This document shows, piece after piece, positions 37,600 to 48,692 of a stretch of 64,000 bases of DNA. The position numbers and the translations under genes are program-made. This stretch comes from Drosophila miranda (Eukaryota > Arthropoda > Insecta > Diptera > Drosophilidae), in the NCBI RefSeq assembly GCF_003369915.1, contig NC_046677.1:18246913-18310912 (forward strand), given 5' to 3'. Under the pieces are notes generated by a model, which was not told where the DNA came from, made no database searches, and worked only from the letters and a program-made list of their open reading frames with translations. Each line of letters begins with the position of its first letter. The stretch's first letter is position 1.

Positions 37600-37716
37600 A
37601 TTAGACTTATGGACACTTCGACCTACAGAGGTTGTATTTAACGCTGTAGCCCCCCGTTTTAGTCCGAACTACAGAAGATTAAAGTTACAGACGTTCGAGT
37701 TAAGGAAGTTCAACTG
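37600..37716 (-). mobile_element. Possible terminus of a pogo/Tigger-like DNA transposon
   Basis: On the minus strand the element starts CAGTTGAACTTCCTTAACTC next to a TA dinucleotide at 37717-37718, the expected target of Tc1/mariner-pogo elements. It continues with two more degenerate copies of the same word (CTTCTGTAGTTCGGAC and CCTCTGTAGGTCGAAG), like subterminal repeats. No matching opposite terminus or transposase ORF is seen nearby, so it is a fragment at most. The assignment rests on resemblance to CAGT..CTTAA..TCGAAC ends. Confidence 0.4.
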
Positions 37717-40689
37717 TATATGTAACATTCATTAGCAAAGATGATTGTTAAGGAGATACATGTACATATGTAGCTACCAGTGGAACGTCAGCAACTAGTT
37801 CCCAATTAAATACCAGAGCCTTGAGTAAACCTGTGACAACTGGAATGTATCTGGGAAAGACATGTCTCCTCCTATGCGACTTAAAGAATGCGATGTGTAA
37901 CATATGTATGGAGCATTTTTTTGTAGTGACCCTGCACTTGGAAACAAAATATATTAAAATACCATAAAATGGTATCCCTAAACCCATTTACCCTCACCCC
38001 TCCCTCCCTGCCCCTGCCGCGACATTCCTTTTAATGCCCAATTAACGCATTTGCCACTTAAGATTCAGCGAAGCAGGAGATTTGTATACCTTTAAAGGCA
38101 AAGGGCGAAAACAGAACACAGAACACAGGAAAAATGGGACCATGAACGTGCCACAAAGCAGAAGAGGCCGCAGAAGGGTCCGGGTGCAGGTTGCGTCCCG
38201 GTGCGACGGCTTCTCCTGTGCCGCATCCACCGCAGAGATGGCGAGACGTTTGTGGAAATGAGAATGCGCGGCATTTGTCGCTTGGCTGCAGTTGCAAGCG
38301 GAGAGTGGCCGGGGCAGGCAGGGCGGAAGAGTGGGGGGGCGGGGAGGCTGCTGCAGAAACAGGAGCTGCACTTCATTAAAAAAATAAGCAGAACGGTGCA
38401 GCGGAGCGGAGAGCGGAGTGAAGTGAAGGGGATAGGAGAGGAGAAGCAAGTTGGTCGTTAGGAAACTCCTGACTTACAATTACAAACACAAATACAAGTA
38501 CAGACACAAATACAGGCGGGCACGGACATGCACAAGCCTGCTTCAAAATGAGTGATGTAATGTGCCTAACAAGAATCTCTCTCCCTCTTAGCAGTCTCTC
38601 ATTCCCTCCTTCTAGCGCTCTCTCTTATTGTTGCTTGTTGACATAACGAATGCCTTAACATTTTTCGAGTTGCCTTTGCCTCACCGCTTCCCCCGCTCCC
38701 GCCACCGTAACAGCACCCACAAAGGCTGTGTGTGCTGTGTATGTGTGCACTTCCGCTCCACTTACACATAACTCGCCTCTGCCGGCATCGACGCCCACGC
38801 CCACTTCAGGGATGGGTACGATAGGTATTCGACATGCCGATTATTCTGATAACTTGATTATTTCCATAGCATATATGTAAGTTTAGGATAATGCCGATAA
38901 TCCAGTCAGACAGTAGCCTTAAACAATGATTCACTTTCGGATCTCCTAACTAGGGATCTCCCTCTGAGAGATCATGGGTCTCAGCCCGACTTTCTATATT
39001 CAAATCACAAATCCCACGAATCCCGTCTGCCATCCCTGCCATCTCTGGCTGCTCTGCTGACGGCGACGCGGTTTGTCGAGTTAATGACTTTGGCAGTCGA
39101 GAGGAGCAGCAGTGGATGATGGCTCAGGGCTCAGGGCTCAGGACTCCTGGATGGTGGCTGATGGTTGAGCCTGTCAACTGCTCTGAGGCGTGCAAAAATC
39201 ATTTTTCTCGCACATTTTTATAAATCACCCTGTCCCTCCGTCACTGTAGCTGCTGCCTCCCTGCTGCCAAACAATCATCAACATTTATTTATATTTTTCA
39301 TTTTTCACATTTTTCGGAACGCCAGCGAAAATTGCCTATAATTTCAACCGAGTGTGTAGAGAGTGGCAGACGTGCTGATCCCTCAAGGTGTCGCTTAGCC
39401 GGAAGGGGAAGGAAAGCGGAAAATTCCGACTGCTGCCTGCAGTTGACAGTTAATTATTTGTATAAATCGCTGCAGATGTTGCGGCCACTGAAGGGTTAAG
39501 TGAAGCTCAGACACATTGAATCGGAAAACATTTGAATGTCATATGTGCGGGAAATGTATAGACCTGAATTATTTCTATGATAGATAAACGAAACTGTTTA
39601 CTGTTGAAACGAATAGGGTTTATTGCATGAGGCCATAAAGAACGAATATTTCCCGGGATTGGTCGTTAAAAGCGGGTGGCTTCCAATAGAGTTTTATGAT
39701 CTCAACTACTGTTCTGATGAGCCGAAATCGGAATACATTGTGCACATGTATCTAAATAAAATATATCTATCGATTCCTGTGGATTCATGCAGGACTCTCT
39801 CTTTCAGTACCTCTAGATAAATCAACAACCTATATGCTTGATTATACAGATTCCAGACCAATCCGAAGATCCTATCTTCCTTGATTGCTCTTTTGTAATT
39901 GAAATTGATTTCTGTGCTCTCCGTTATTCTTACGGGATGGAAGGGATATGCTGGGTATTCTCATTTAAATTTCGAACTTAGCATGAAAATAAATTCTTAT
40001 TTAAAGGTAATATTTCACGGCTCTGCCCCGCTCACCCAACTCGTATCGCATTACAGGATAAGGAGCCGGGTCCTGGTGTGGGCTACTTAGCCCCTTGTTC
40101 CTGTTGCTCTTTGTTCTGCTCGTGACTGGCCCCTCACGAGCATCCTTGCGCCTGCCCTCATGCCTATCGGGATTCTGTTGCTTATCAGGACCGTGCAACT
40201 CGAAAACAATAAATATTTTATGGCCCCTTTTTGGCAAGCGCATAAATCTTGTTCTGGAAATTGATCCGAGCAACGAGTGCCGGGCGTCGAGTACGTGTTC
40301 AGAGGGTTAGCAACGAGGTAAGATACACAGATACAATGACTCGAGAACAGATACATTTGCCACATTGACACACTGAGCACTTACGGCTCAGACTCGCATA
40401 TTTGCGAAATTTCTTCTCGTCTTTTCGTGGGGGAGTTCCTTCACCCTCCCAAATCCCAGGGGTCTCAAACGCCCGCATCTTATGCGAATTTCACATTGAT
40501 TTCCTTGCCCCTTCCTCACTGTGGAGTGTGGAGTGTTCAGTAGGTCGCTCTTTCATTGCCTTCAAGTGGTCGATTTTCCGGTATTTTGCTGCGACTCTTC
40601 TCCTCGTTAAAGTACTGGATATTAAAGTTAAGACCGAAACCTGTTGCTACAAATTCGGATGCTTGTGAGATGCTATAAATACCACAATA

Positions 40690-40753
40690 AAGACACGTCT
40701 GAGTCGGTTAGGGCTCTAGGGCATAGAGTTCGAGTCCTTAAGTCTCTTTTTTT
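40690..40753 (+). pseudogene. tRNA-like remnant with Pol III-type boxes and T-run
   Basis: GAGTCGGTTAGGGC (from 40701) resembles the D-arm/box A of class II tRNAs (GAGTGGTTAAGGC). GAGTTCGAGTCC (about 40727-40738) resembles box B. A run of seven T (40747-40753) follows, as in Pol III terminators. The gap between the boxes is too short for an anticodon arm and the T-stem does not pair, so it is not a functional tRNA. Confidence 0.35.
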
Positions 40754-40780
40754 GCTCATTCTGGTGTTGTATAGATCTTA

Positions 40781-40820
40781 ACATCGGGTATCGGATAGTC
40801 GGAATATCGACTTTAGCACA
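40781..40820. repeat. Fragment of a dispersed fly repeat
   Basis: CGGGTATCGGATAGTCGG followed by ATATCGACTTTAGC resembles a phrase common at the ends of dispersed Drosophila repeats. The same GTATCGGGTATA wording appears at about 46118. Short and uncertain. Confidence 0.35.
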
Positions 40821-40969
40821 TGTCCAGATTTGAATTTATTAGCTACTTATGTAATCGGTAAATATGACTTTTGATTTACGTTTAAGATGTCTCGAATGAA
40901 TATCCATTTTTGACCAGCCTACCCATTCCCACAACATAACTCATTTTTGGCATCTATTACACCAGTTCG

Positions 40970-40984
40970 CCCCCCCCCCCCCCC
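40970..40984 (+). repeat. Poly-C run of 15
   Basis: Fifteen consecutive C, the longest homopolymer of C or G I noticed in the window; prone to length error in sequencing. Confidence 0.9.
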
Positions 40985-43385
40985 ATTCTCTCTCCCTCCA
41001 ACTTTGGGAACTATTAAAAGTTTGAATATAACTTTTGGAGGCAATATGCCACTCTTTGTGTCAGTCGATTGTTTGCGGCCTGCGGTGACGGCTCCCAACG
41101 GGCACCCAGAGGGCTTTTGAAAGGCTGAAAATGTCATGGAATCGAGTGGTTAGCTTGGAAATTCGGATATTTGCGTTCGATTGCATTGGATGTCCCCAAA
41201 AACCAACCGCAGTGTAAATAATGTGAAAAGCTATTCCAAATGTCATCGGATTGTCCAGAAGGGAGTTTGATTGACTCTCGGCAACATTTCTGGGTGGCAA
41301 CATGTTGCCAGGCCCGAAAACGAGTTTCGAGCTGAAACTGAAACGCTTTTCATATGATAATAACGAATCGGCTGACATTGCAGAGGTCGAGGGGAGGGGA
41401 ATAAAATGCATAAATTTATATATATATACATATTTATGCTCAACAGCCCATTTAATGAACTGCACATTGTTTGTGCTATTTTGCATATGGATCTATAGCA
41501 GTAGCTGCTGGGACTGTAAACCTACAGATGTATATACAAATTGTATGCATATAAACATATGTATATGTACATATGTATGTACATATGTTTGCTCGTTAAA
41601 TGCAGAATCAGCTACACTTAATAATTGAATAACACTCGTTTCGGGCTCGGGCTAGGGCCCGCTCTCGGGCTTAGCTCCACTCAACTCCCCCTGCTGTGCA
41701 GTGCGATAAGCGGACTCCCCCTCCCAGTCGAGCTGTGATTTCGCTCCTCTTTATCTCTGGCTCATCCATTATTGGATTATTGTTTACCGTCAGCAAATAA
41801 AATATTTCTAAAATTAATTTCGTGTGTCCGAACTCGAGTCTCGTCTCTCTCTCTCGGCTATCGAGCTCCTATCAAAGTGCGATAAATTGTTTATATGTAC
41901 ATATCTGGTAATGACAGCCAGTAATACCGACTCGGCTTGCAGTCTGGCGTAGTTAATTGAACTTTGATCGGGAAATAGTAAATAGGTAATCTCTTATTTT
42001 GTGGACAATAAATGAGTAATTTGATGAGTGTTTCATACACGTACCTGTACGATGGCGGGAGGTTCCGCTTCAATGGGCAAATGAACAAAGTGGAAAATAT
42101 TCGAGTCTGAGAATAAAATCTACAACTAGGGATGGAATTTTTGAATACAGTATGAACAAGTTAAAGGGAACGTCTAAGAAGAAAATTGGGCAATAAGTTT
42201 TACCATTAATACGATACTTTACTCACATCGGCGCGAGCGAGTGAGCCGGGGGTTGGCGCACGAGCGAAGCAATGGCGAATGGGTCATCTTATGATTATCT
42301 TTATAATTGGGAATTGGAATTGGGCTACTGTTCGAGTAAACGTTGCACTTCGTGCGGATCCATCGCTAATCTATTTAATGTGATTCACTTTTCTTTGTTT
42401 CAATTTTGAATGTGGAAGTATTCGTAATACTTGTAGGTACCTATAACCATATAAATAGAAATTTACTACGGATATGCCATTCAAATATAATTTTAAATTA
42501 TTCAGCTCAATTTCAGTCGGTCACAAATAATTTGCTCAAAGCATTGAAAATCTAATTGATAGTTTTAGACGCGGACTTTGTTTTCTTCGAGTGAATTACT
42601 TACTAGTAAAACATTTAACCTTCTTCATAGTTTTCTAATCAGCTGGAAATGGGGTATTTTCAGATAATGATTATTAGGTCAAGTGCTGGGTAGGCAGCAC
42701 CAAGGCCTACTACATATAGACTTATATATACCCTACAATACATATCATGATAGGCATGATCAATTATAAAATGGTGCCTGTAATAAATATAATTAAACAT
42801 TTTTTTCCAGCCAGCAACAAATTGCTATACACCGTAGTATGGGTAGTCGGAAGAGTCGGATGGAGCAGAAATATTATGAAATCAATTGGCTTGGCAACAT
42901 GTTGACTAGTTTGTTTATTGGTCGGGGCATTGTAGCCAAGGTAGACCCCCATCGAATACCAAAAAACATCTTCAGTTGTTGTTGAGGGCCGGATTGGCGT
43001 CTCGTGCGTAAGCGGAGTCAAAGTCAAGATCGATTCAAGCCGGACTCTTCGGCGCGGCTTATCAGCAAGTGAGAAAAGCGGCCAACCGGGGTTATCGCCG
43101 TGCCTGACCAATATTTCTGTTTTGGTGATTCAAAATTAATTGAAAGTATTGTACACCAACAAGTGCCCGGACCCTGCTGCACACATCCATACAATAGAGC
43201 GGGGAAGTGTTGAATTTCTCTCTCGCAGAAAGTTTCTTTGTCGCTTGCAAATTGAAACTGCCGTCAGTCGACACTTGTGACTCGAGCCGAACGCATCTAA
43301 CAGACCCCAGAGATCCTAAGCCCCCAACGAGAGGGAGAACACACACCATATAGTATATAGAGTATATACAGAGACAGATACAGAA

Positions 43386-45406
43386 ATGTCATTATCATCG
43401 TCGGCGAGTCTGCTCATCGGCGCCCTATGCCTGTGCCTGGTCCAGCCGGAGATCAGCGCCGGTCTGGCAATGGTGCTGGGCAATGTCACCCTCTTCAACG
43501 TCCAATTCAAGTCCCCCAGCTGGCTGGGGCGCTCCATAGTCGGGGACAGTAACCTGCGGATAGAGAGCGATGTGGATCCCAATATATTGGAAGATTCGCA
43601 CTTGGACACGGTAAGCCAAAACACAAACCCAAACAAATGTTGAACAGAAGCTAAATAATCTTTTGAGCAGTTCGATTTGCGCCTGTTTTTTGTTTGGTTT
43701 AATCATCATTGTATTTTCGTCGAAGGTGTTTATTATAAACCGGCATTACCTGGTGTTATGACCGCATAGATTTGAGTATTGTAAAATGTTCAAGTCGAAA
43801 GTACGCAACGCAACAAAATTGATTTTTTTTTTAGTTTGACTTACTTTAATAGTCGAAAGGTGAGGTCATATTTTATTACATGACAAAGAGCAAGATTCTT
43901 CCGACTTGGAGCGCCGACATGCAAATGCATTTCAAATGGAGTCTGTCTCCGATCTTTTATCATCATTAGATTTTAAAAACATCAGAATATTTTCCATCAT
44001 ATGAACATTTGCCCTTTCGCAGATCCATCTGCTACAAAAATATGGCTACCCTGCAGAGAATCATACCGTGGAGACGGACGATGGCTACATACTCCGTGTT
44101 CACAGGATCGCTCGTCCTGGCGCAATGCCCGTGCTCCTGGTGCATGGCCTGCTGGACAGTTCGGCCACTTGGGTGATGATGGGACCCAACAAAGGATTGG
44201 GTAAGTGGCAAGAGTTTTCTCCCTCGAACAACCCATTCTGATTGAGCCTTTCTGCCCCAAACCCCCCACAGGATACTTGCTCTACGAGCAGGGCTACGAT
44301 GTTTGGATGGCCAACGTCCGCGGCAACACATACTCCAGGAACCACGTCAAGTACAGTACGCGCCATGCCAAGTTCTGGGACTTCACGTTCCACGAGATGG
44401 GCAAGCACGACATACCGAGCACAATCGACTTTGTGCTCAACCACACGGGGTTCAGTCAGCTGCACTACATTGGCCACTCCCAGGGCTCGGTCGTGTTCTG
44501 GATCATGGCCAGTGAGAGACCCGAGTACATGGAGAAGATCTTCTTTATGCAGGCCCTGGCGCCAGTAGCCTTCCTGAAGCATTGCCGGAGTCCTGTCGTC
44601 AATTTCTTGGCCGAATGGCATTTATCGGTGAGCGTAAGTTACCCCGTTCCTATTCCTATTCCTATTCCTACGATCCATCGAAAAATATCTAGCTTTTGCT
44701 TGGGAAAATGTTTGTAGATCATTTTTACAAGCAAGATTAGCATATAGAATCTCTTTCACACATCTTTCCAAGCCTAAACATTTATTTTCTTCCCATCCAC
44801 ATCCCTCTTCAACATTCTTCTTCTGTAAACTCACTTTTCGATTTTTTCTTTCAGGTGGTCCTTAAGCTAATCGGCGTCCATGAGTTTCTGCCCAAGAACG
44901 AGTTCATCAGCATGTTTAATCGGATCATTTGTGACGAGACAACCATCACCAAGGAGATCTGTTCGAACGTGATCTTTCTGACCACTGGCTTCGACAAGCT
45001 GCAGCTAAACGAGACGATGCTCCCGGTGATTGTGGGCCACTCCCCGGCCGGAGCTTCTACCAAGCAAATGCAACACTTTGGCCAGCTGAAAAGGTCCGGA
45101 GCCTTCAGACAGTTTGACTATGGATGGCTGAGGAACCATTGGCGCTACGGCACCTTGGATCCCCCCACCTACAAGCTGGAGAATGTCCGGGCCAAGGTGG
45201 CGCTTTACTACGGGAAGAACGACTGGCTGGCGCCTCCCGAGGATGTGGAAATGCTGGATAAGAGGCTTCCCAATGTCGTGGCAAAGTACCTGGTCGACGA
45301 TCCGGAGTTCAACCACCTGGACTTTATATGGGCCATCAATGGGAAGGAATTACTCTGGGATCGCATGCTGGAGAACATGCGAAATCAGGAGAACTCCGTT
45401 ATATGA
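43386..45406 (+). CDS. Secreted acid lipase (AB-hydrolase lipase family), first of a tandem pair
   Basis: Exons: 43386-43610, 44023-44200, 44272-44633, 44855-45406; 438 aa. Signal peptide at the N-terminus (SLLIGALCLCLVQPEISA). Exon 2 starts with the family's IHLLQKYGYPAE and has the VHGLLDSSATW oxyanion region. Exon 3 has NVRGNTYSRNH and the nucleophile GHSQG. Asp (GKNDWLAPPED) and His (FNHLDF) are in exon 4. Members are gastric/lysosomal-type triacylglycerol or cholesteryl ester lipases; in flies many are gut enzymes. Exon 3 ends at tandem donors 6 bp apart (after 44627 or 44633). I chose 44633 because it has the GTAAGT consensus and makes the segment the same length as in the neighbour lipase. 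Intron 3 contains CCTATT tandem units. A TTATCA (GATA-type) site lies upstream at about 43054. Confidence 0.93.
44645..44671 (+). repeat. CCTATT tandem repeat in lipase intron
   Basis: Four copies of a 6-bp unit, the first imperfect (CCGTTCCTATTCCTATTC..), directly after the exon 3 donor sites. Confidence 0.8.
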
Positions 45407-47271
45407 AGGGGGAACGATGGAGCCTAGTATAAGCTATCTAAATATTATTTTAGTCTATAAACTTACAGTATAAAGCGGGTCAGAGGTGTCAGCGATAGTT
45501 AGGTATTTATTTGGATTTAGTTTACTTTACTTTTGAATACTTACAAACAGACATACATGCATACAAATATGTATTAATATACGAAGATCAAGAATCAACA
45601 AAAGTAATATTACATAAATTTAAAACACTTTTTAATTGCAGAGTGTTAATTCTGAACAATTTTTTATTATATATATTTACTATATAAAGCTGCACCTACA
45701 GTTAGCCTTGTGTCAAGACAATTTGGATGTCGTAGCCTTCTTTGAAACCCCCCTTACGAATATATATATTAATTATGTGGTGGATGTATGTAACACCCAG
45801 AAGGAAGCGTTTCCAACCCCATAAAGAATACATATTCTTGATCAGCATCAATAGACGAGCTATGTTTGTCCGATGAGCGCCGATGGATAAGCGCCTAGTT
45901 CTCTGAGACTGTATGAGCTAGAGAAGTCAAATTTGGTATCCAACTATATATTATTATCATAGCCAGAAGGAACGAATGAAATTGCATTGGCTACGAAAAG
46001 CTTTCCACGCGCCTACTCATTCTCGGTCTCTCTTTCTCTCTCTCTCATACACTCTTCGTCGTGCAGTGTGCGTGATCTGCCGGAGGTGAGCGAGACATCA
46101 GCATACGCGCAGACTGAGTATCGGGTATAGAAGTAGAGCCACGGCCCTTGCCACGGTTCACAAAGTTTTTTCTTCTGTGGTGCGATTTCGCTTTGGATGT
46201 TCCACCGTATGCCAGTGACATTTCAAAGGACCTTTGGATGATATTGATTTTGCAGCTGCTTGGGGATGCCCATTTTAAAACTTTGTTTTGGGCAGGTGCT
46301 GTTTAGTAGGAATTTGAATTTTCGCTTAAGGAAAACCGAGGAACAGTTAACAGTTAAGGGAGAGTTTCCCTTAGTTCAAGTGACCTAGAAACTGCCATGC
46401 AACACTTTTCTGAGAAAAAGGTATGTCTATCTGAGAATTCTAATTGAAAATGGATCACCCTCCAGAGCAACAGGGTAACAACTTAATTTCCTTGTTAGTA
46501 GCAGATTCAATTGCAAGTCCTATCAATTGTGATTAGCGTCAGATTTTTGCAATTATGTGTGATTTGCTAGTTGGTTTGGGTTTTCCAGCTTTCACGTCAA
46601 TTTCGCCCGACCTTATCCGACTGTTAACTTGTTCTACTGCCACTTGCAGCTACCATTGGGCGCCAATAAAAACTTGTTTAATACATTAAAAACAATGAGA
46701 GTTTACAATATTATGCATATTAATTGCCCTGATTCTCGTGAGTAGTCGGCAATGCGAGCGGGTCAAGGAGGGGAGCGACTTAATAAGCCTCGCCAGCTGA
46801 AATTAGCCATCAAATAAGGCATCCGACTGGATGCCAGTGCTCAGTGGCAGTTGATCGCGCAGCGGGAATAGTTCTGATTTGAAAAACATTAAGACTCGTT
46901 TTATTGGAAAACACCAAACATGTGAACAGGATGTAGCAAGGGATATTGAAGACCCGCAAATAAATATATAATTTTCATTGAGCTTTCATATAAACAGATA
47001 TATTTTAAAAGTAATATATTCAAATTGAAATAAATAATTCAAGTGGAACAAATTCATTCTCAAATTCAAGTTCGAGTGCAATTTGATCATCTGTTTGTTT
47101 ACATGCATCTGCTTTAATAGAAATAGATCTTGATTGGCCAATTAATTATGGTCTAGCAAACAGTCTAGCATTCGGGCTGTCTCTCTAGCATTGACAGTGC
47201 ATGTGGAAAATTGCATTAACTGAAGGTTGGAGATACCATAGAAGCAACAGGGAAACAGGGCAACAAATAAA
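45407..47271. other. Spacer between the two lipase genes
   Basis: 1.9 kb. Contains the first lipase's 3' UTR, a repeat remnant (45825-46135) and the upstream region of the second lipase. No further lipase copy or fragment is visible. Confidence 0.6.
45825..46135 (+). repeat. Dispersed non-autonomous repeat remnant (obscura-type wording)
   Basis: Reads TATTCTTGATCAGCATCAAT, AGACGAG, TTTGTCCG, GAGCGCC, CTGAGACTGTATGAGCTAGA and CAAATTTGGTATCC in order, a phrase series I associate with widespread fly repeats (notably in obscura-group genomes). A CT-rich segment follows, ending in GACTGAGTATCGGGTATAG. No ORF is present. Boundaries are approximate and the family is not named. Confidence 0.5.
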
Positions 47272-48602
47272 ATGACTAGAAGAAAGAATCTAATGCTATT
47301 GTTCGGTTCTGTGATCTGGCTTAGCTTGCACCTAGATACTGTGACTTCGGATATTATCAAATACGATAGATCTATTATAGAGGATGCTAATTTGCCGGCG
47401 GTAAGAAAGAAGACATCATCACTAATGATGACTAATTATGATTCCTCTTCAGCCGGATATGATCAGGAAGTATGGCTATAAGGCGGAAGTCCACAAAATA
47501 ACGACCAAGGATGGCTTTGTGCTCACAGCCCATCGCATACCGAAGCCTGGGGCGCAGCCCGTGCTGATGGTCCATGGCCTGGAGGACAGTTCCGTTGGGT
47601 ACCTCGTTCTGGGACCCAAGAAATCGCTGGCCTACAGGCTAAGCAATCTCGGCTACGACATTTGGCTGCTCAACACGCGGGGCAATCGCTACTCGAGGAA
47701 GCACAAGCGCTACCAACGACATATGCCCCAGTTTTGGGACTTCTCCTTCCACGAGGTCGGCCTGTACGACCTGCCGGCCGCTATAGACTATGTTCTGGCC
47801 ATGACCAAGGGATTCCAGCAGCTCCACTACATTGGCCACTCGCAGGGAACCACGTCCTTCATGGTAATGGGCAGTGAGAGACCCGGCTACATGAAGAAGA
47901 TCAAACTGATGCAGGCTCTGGCGCCGGTGGCATTCTGTGATTACATTGAGTCGCCCTTTGTCCTGTTGGCCTCGAAGTACATCCGACCTCTGACTGTAAG
48001 TACGAGTACGAGCTATTCACATTTACTACGCTTTATATCTATCGCATATGTTTCAGTTCTACGCCAGAACCCTGGGGATATACGATTTTCCACCGGAGGG
48101 CGAAGTGTGGCAAAGACTGTTCTATCAGATCTGTAGCTTCGCCTTCAGGAACACCTGCAGCTATTTCCTTTTGCAGTTGATGGGCGTCGATGCCCAGCAA
48201 TTGAATGCCACCCTCGTGCCGCTATTTGTGCGGCACGTCGCTGGCTCCTCGCTCAAGTCCCTGGGGCACTACACCCAGCTGGTGCACAGCGGTGGCTTCT
48301 ACAAGTACGACTACTTCAGCGCTGTGGAGAACCGTCGCCGCCACGGCTCCGACACCCCGCCAGAGTACAACCTGGCCAATGTCGACTGCAAGGTGGCCCT
48401 GTACTACAGTAAGAACGATCTCCTTACCGCGGTCCGCGATGTGGAGCGACTGCGCGACGTCCTGCCCAATGTGGTCCACGACGAGCTGATTCCCTACGAG
48501 AGGTTCAATCATGTCGATTTCATTTGGGCGAATGACGTCAACAGCATGCTCTACGATGGAATGGTGGAGGTTATGAGGAGGTCCGACGCTGGAGAGTTGT
48601 AG
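47272..48602 (+). CDS. Secreted acid lipase, second of the tandem pair
   Basis: Exons: 47272-47400, 47453-47995, 48057-48602; introns 52 and 61 bp, both phase 0; 405 aa. Signal peptide (NLMLLFGSVIWLSLHLDTVTS), then PDMIRKYGYKAEVH. VHGLEDSSVGY, NTRGNRYSRKH, the GHSQG nucleophile, SKNDLLTAVRDVE (Asp) and FNHVDF (His) complete the catalytic set. It shares two intron positions with the upstream lipase but lacks that gene's middle intron. Either the duplicate lost it or the first copy gained it. AATAAA at 48687-48692. Confidence 0.93.
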
Positions 48603-48686
48603 GGCAGGAGAAGGATAGGGAATTTGAGGCTTACCTTTTGAAAAGTACCTTAAAATCAGAGTAGTTAAAATAATTCAATTAGTAGC

Positions 48687-48692
48687 AATAAA
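48687..48692 (+). terminator. Poly(A) signal of the second lipase
   Basis: AATAAA 85 bp after the stop codon. Confidence 0.75.

Larger units (their letters stand above)
30671..43385. other. 12.7 kb without a supportable gene
   Basis: Contains the LRR1 3' UTR (to about 30900), then long non-coding DNA up to the first lipase. Content I can name: a 14-bp perfect palindrome (30916-30929), a 21-bp direct repeat (31095/31135), a GA/CT-rich block (31970-32330), an AT-rich block (32520-33320), a foldback (33453-33516), a G-run cluster (34043-34072), a pogo-like end (37600-37716), a tRNA-like unit (40690-40753) and a 15-C run (40970-40984). Many short ORFs exist, mostly low-complexity and in several overlapping frames, with no family motif. 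It may hold enhancers for flanking genes. Confidence 0.6.

Noticed and set aside
43345-43385. TATA-like words just before the first lipase start codon
   Set aside because: A TATA box there would place transcription start after the ATG. The AT words are more likely leader sequence.
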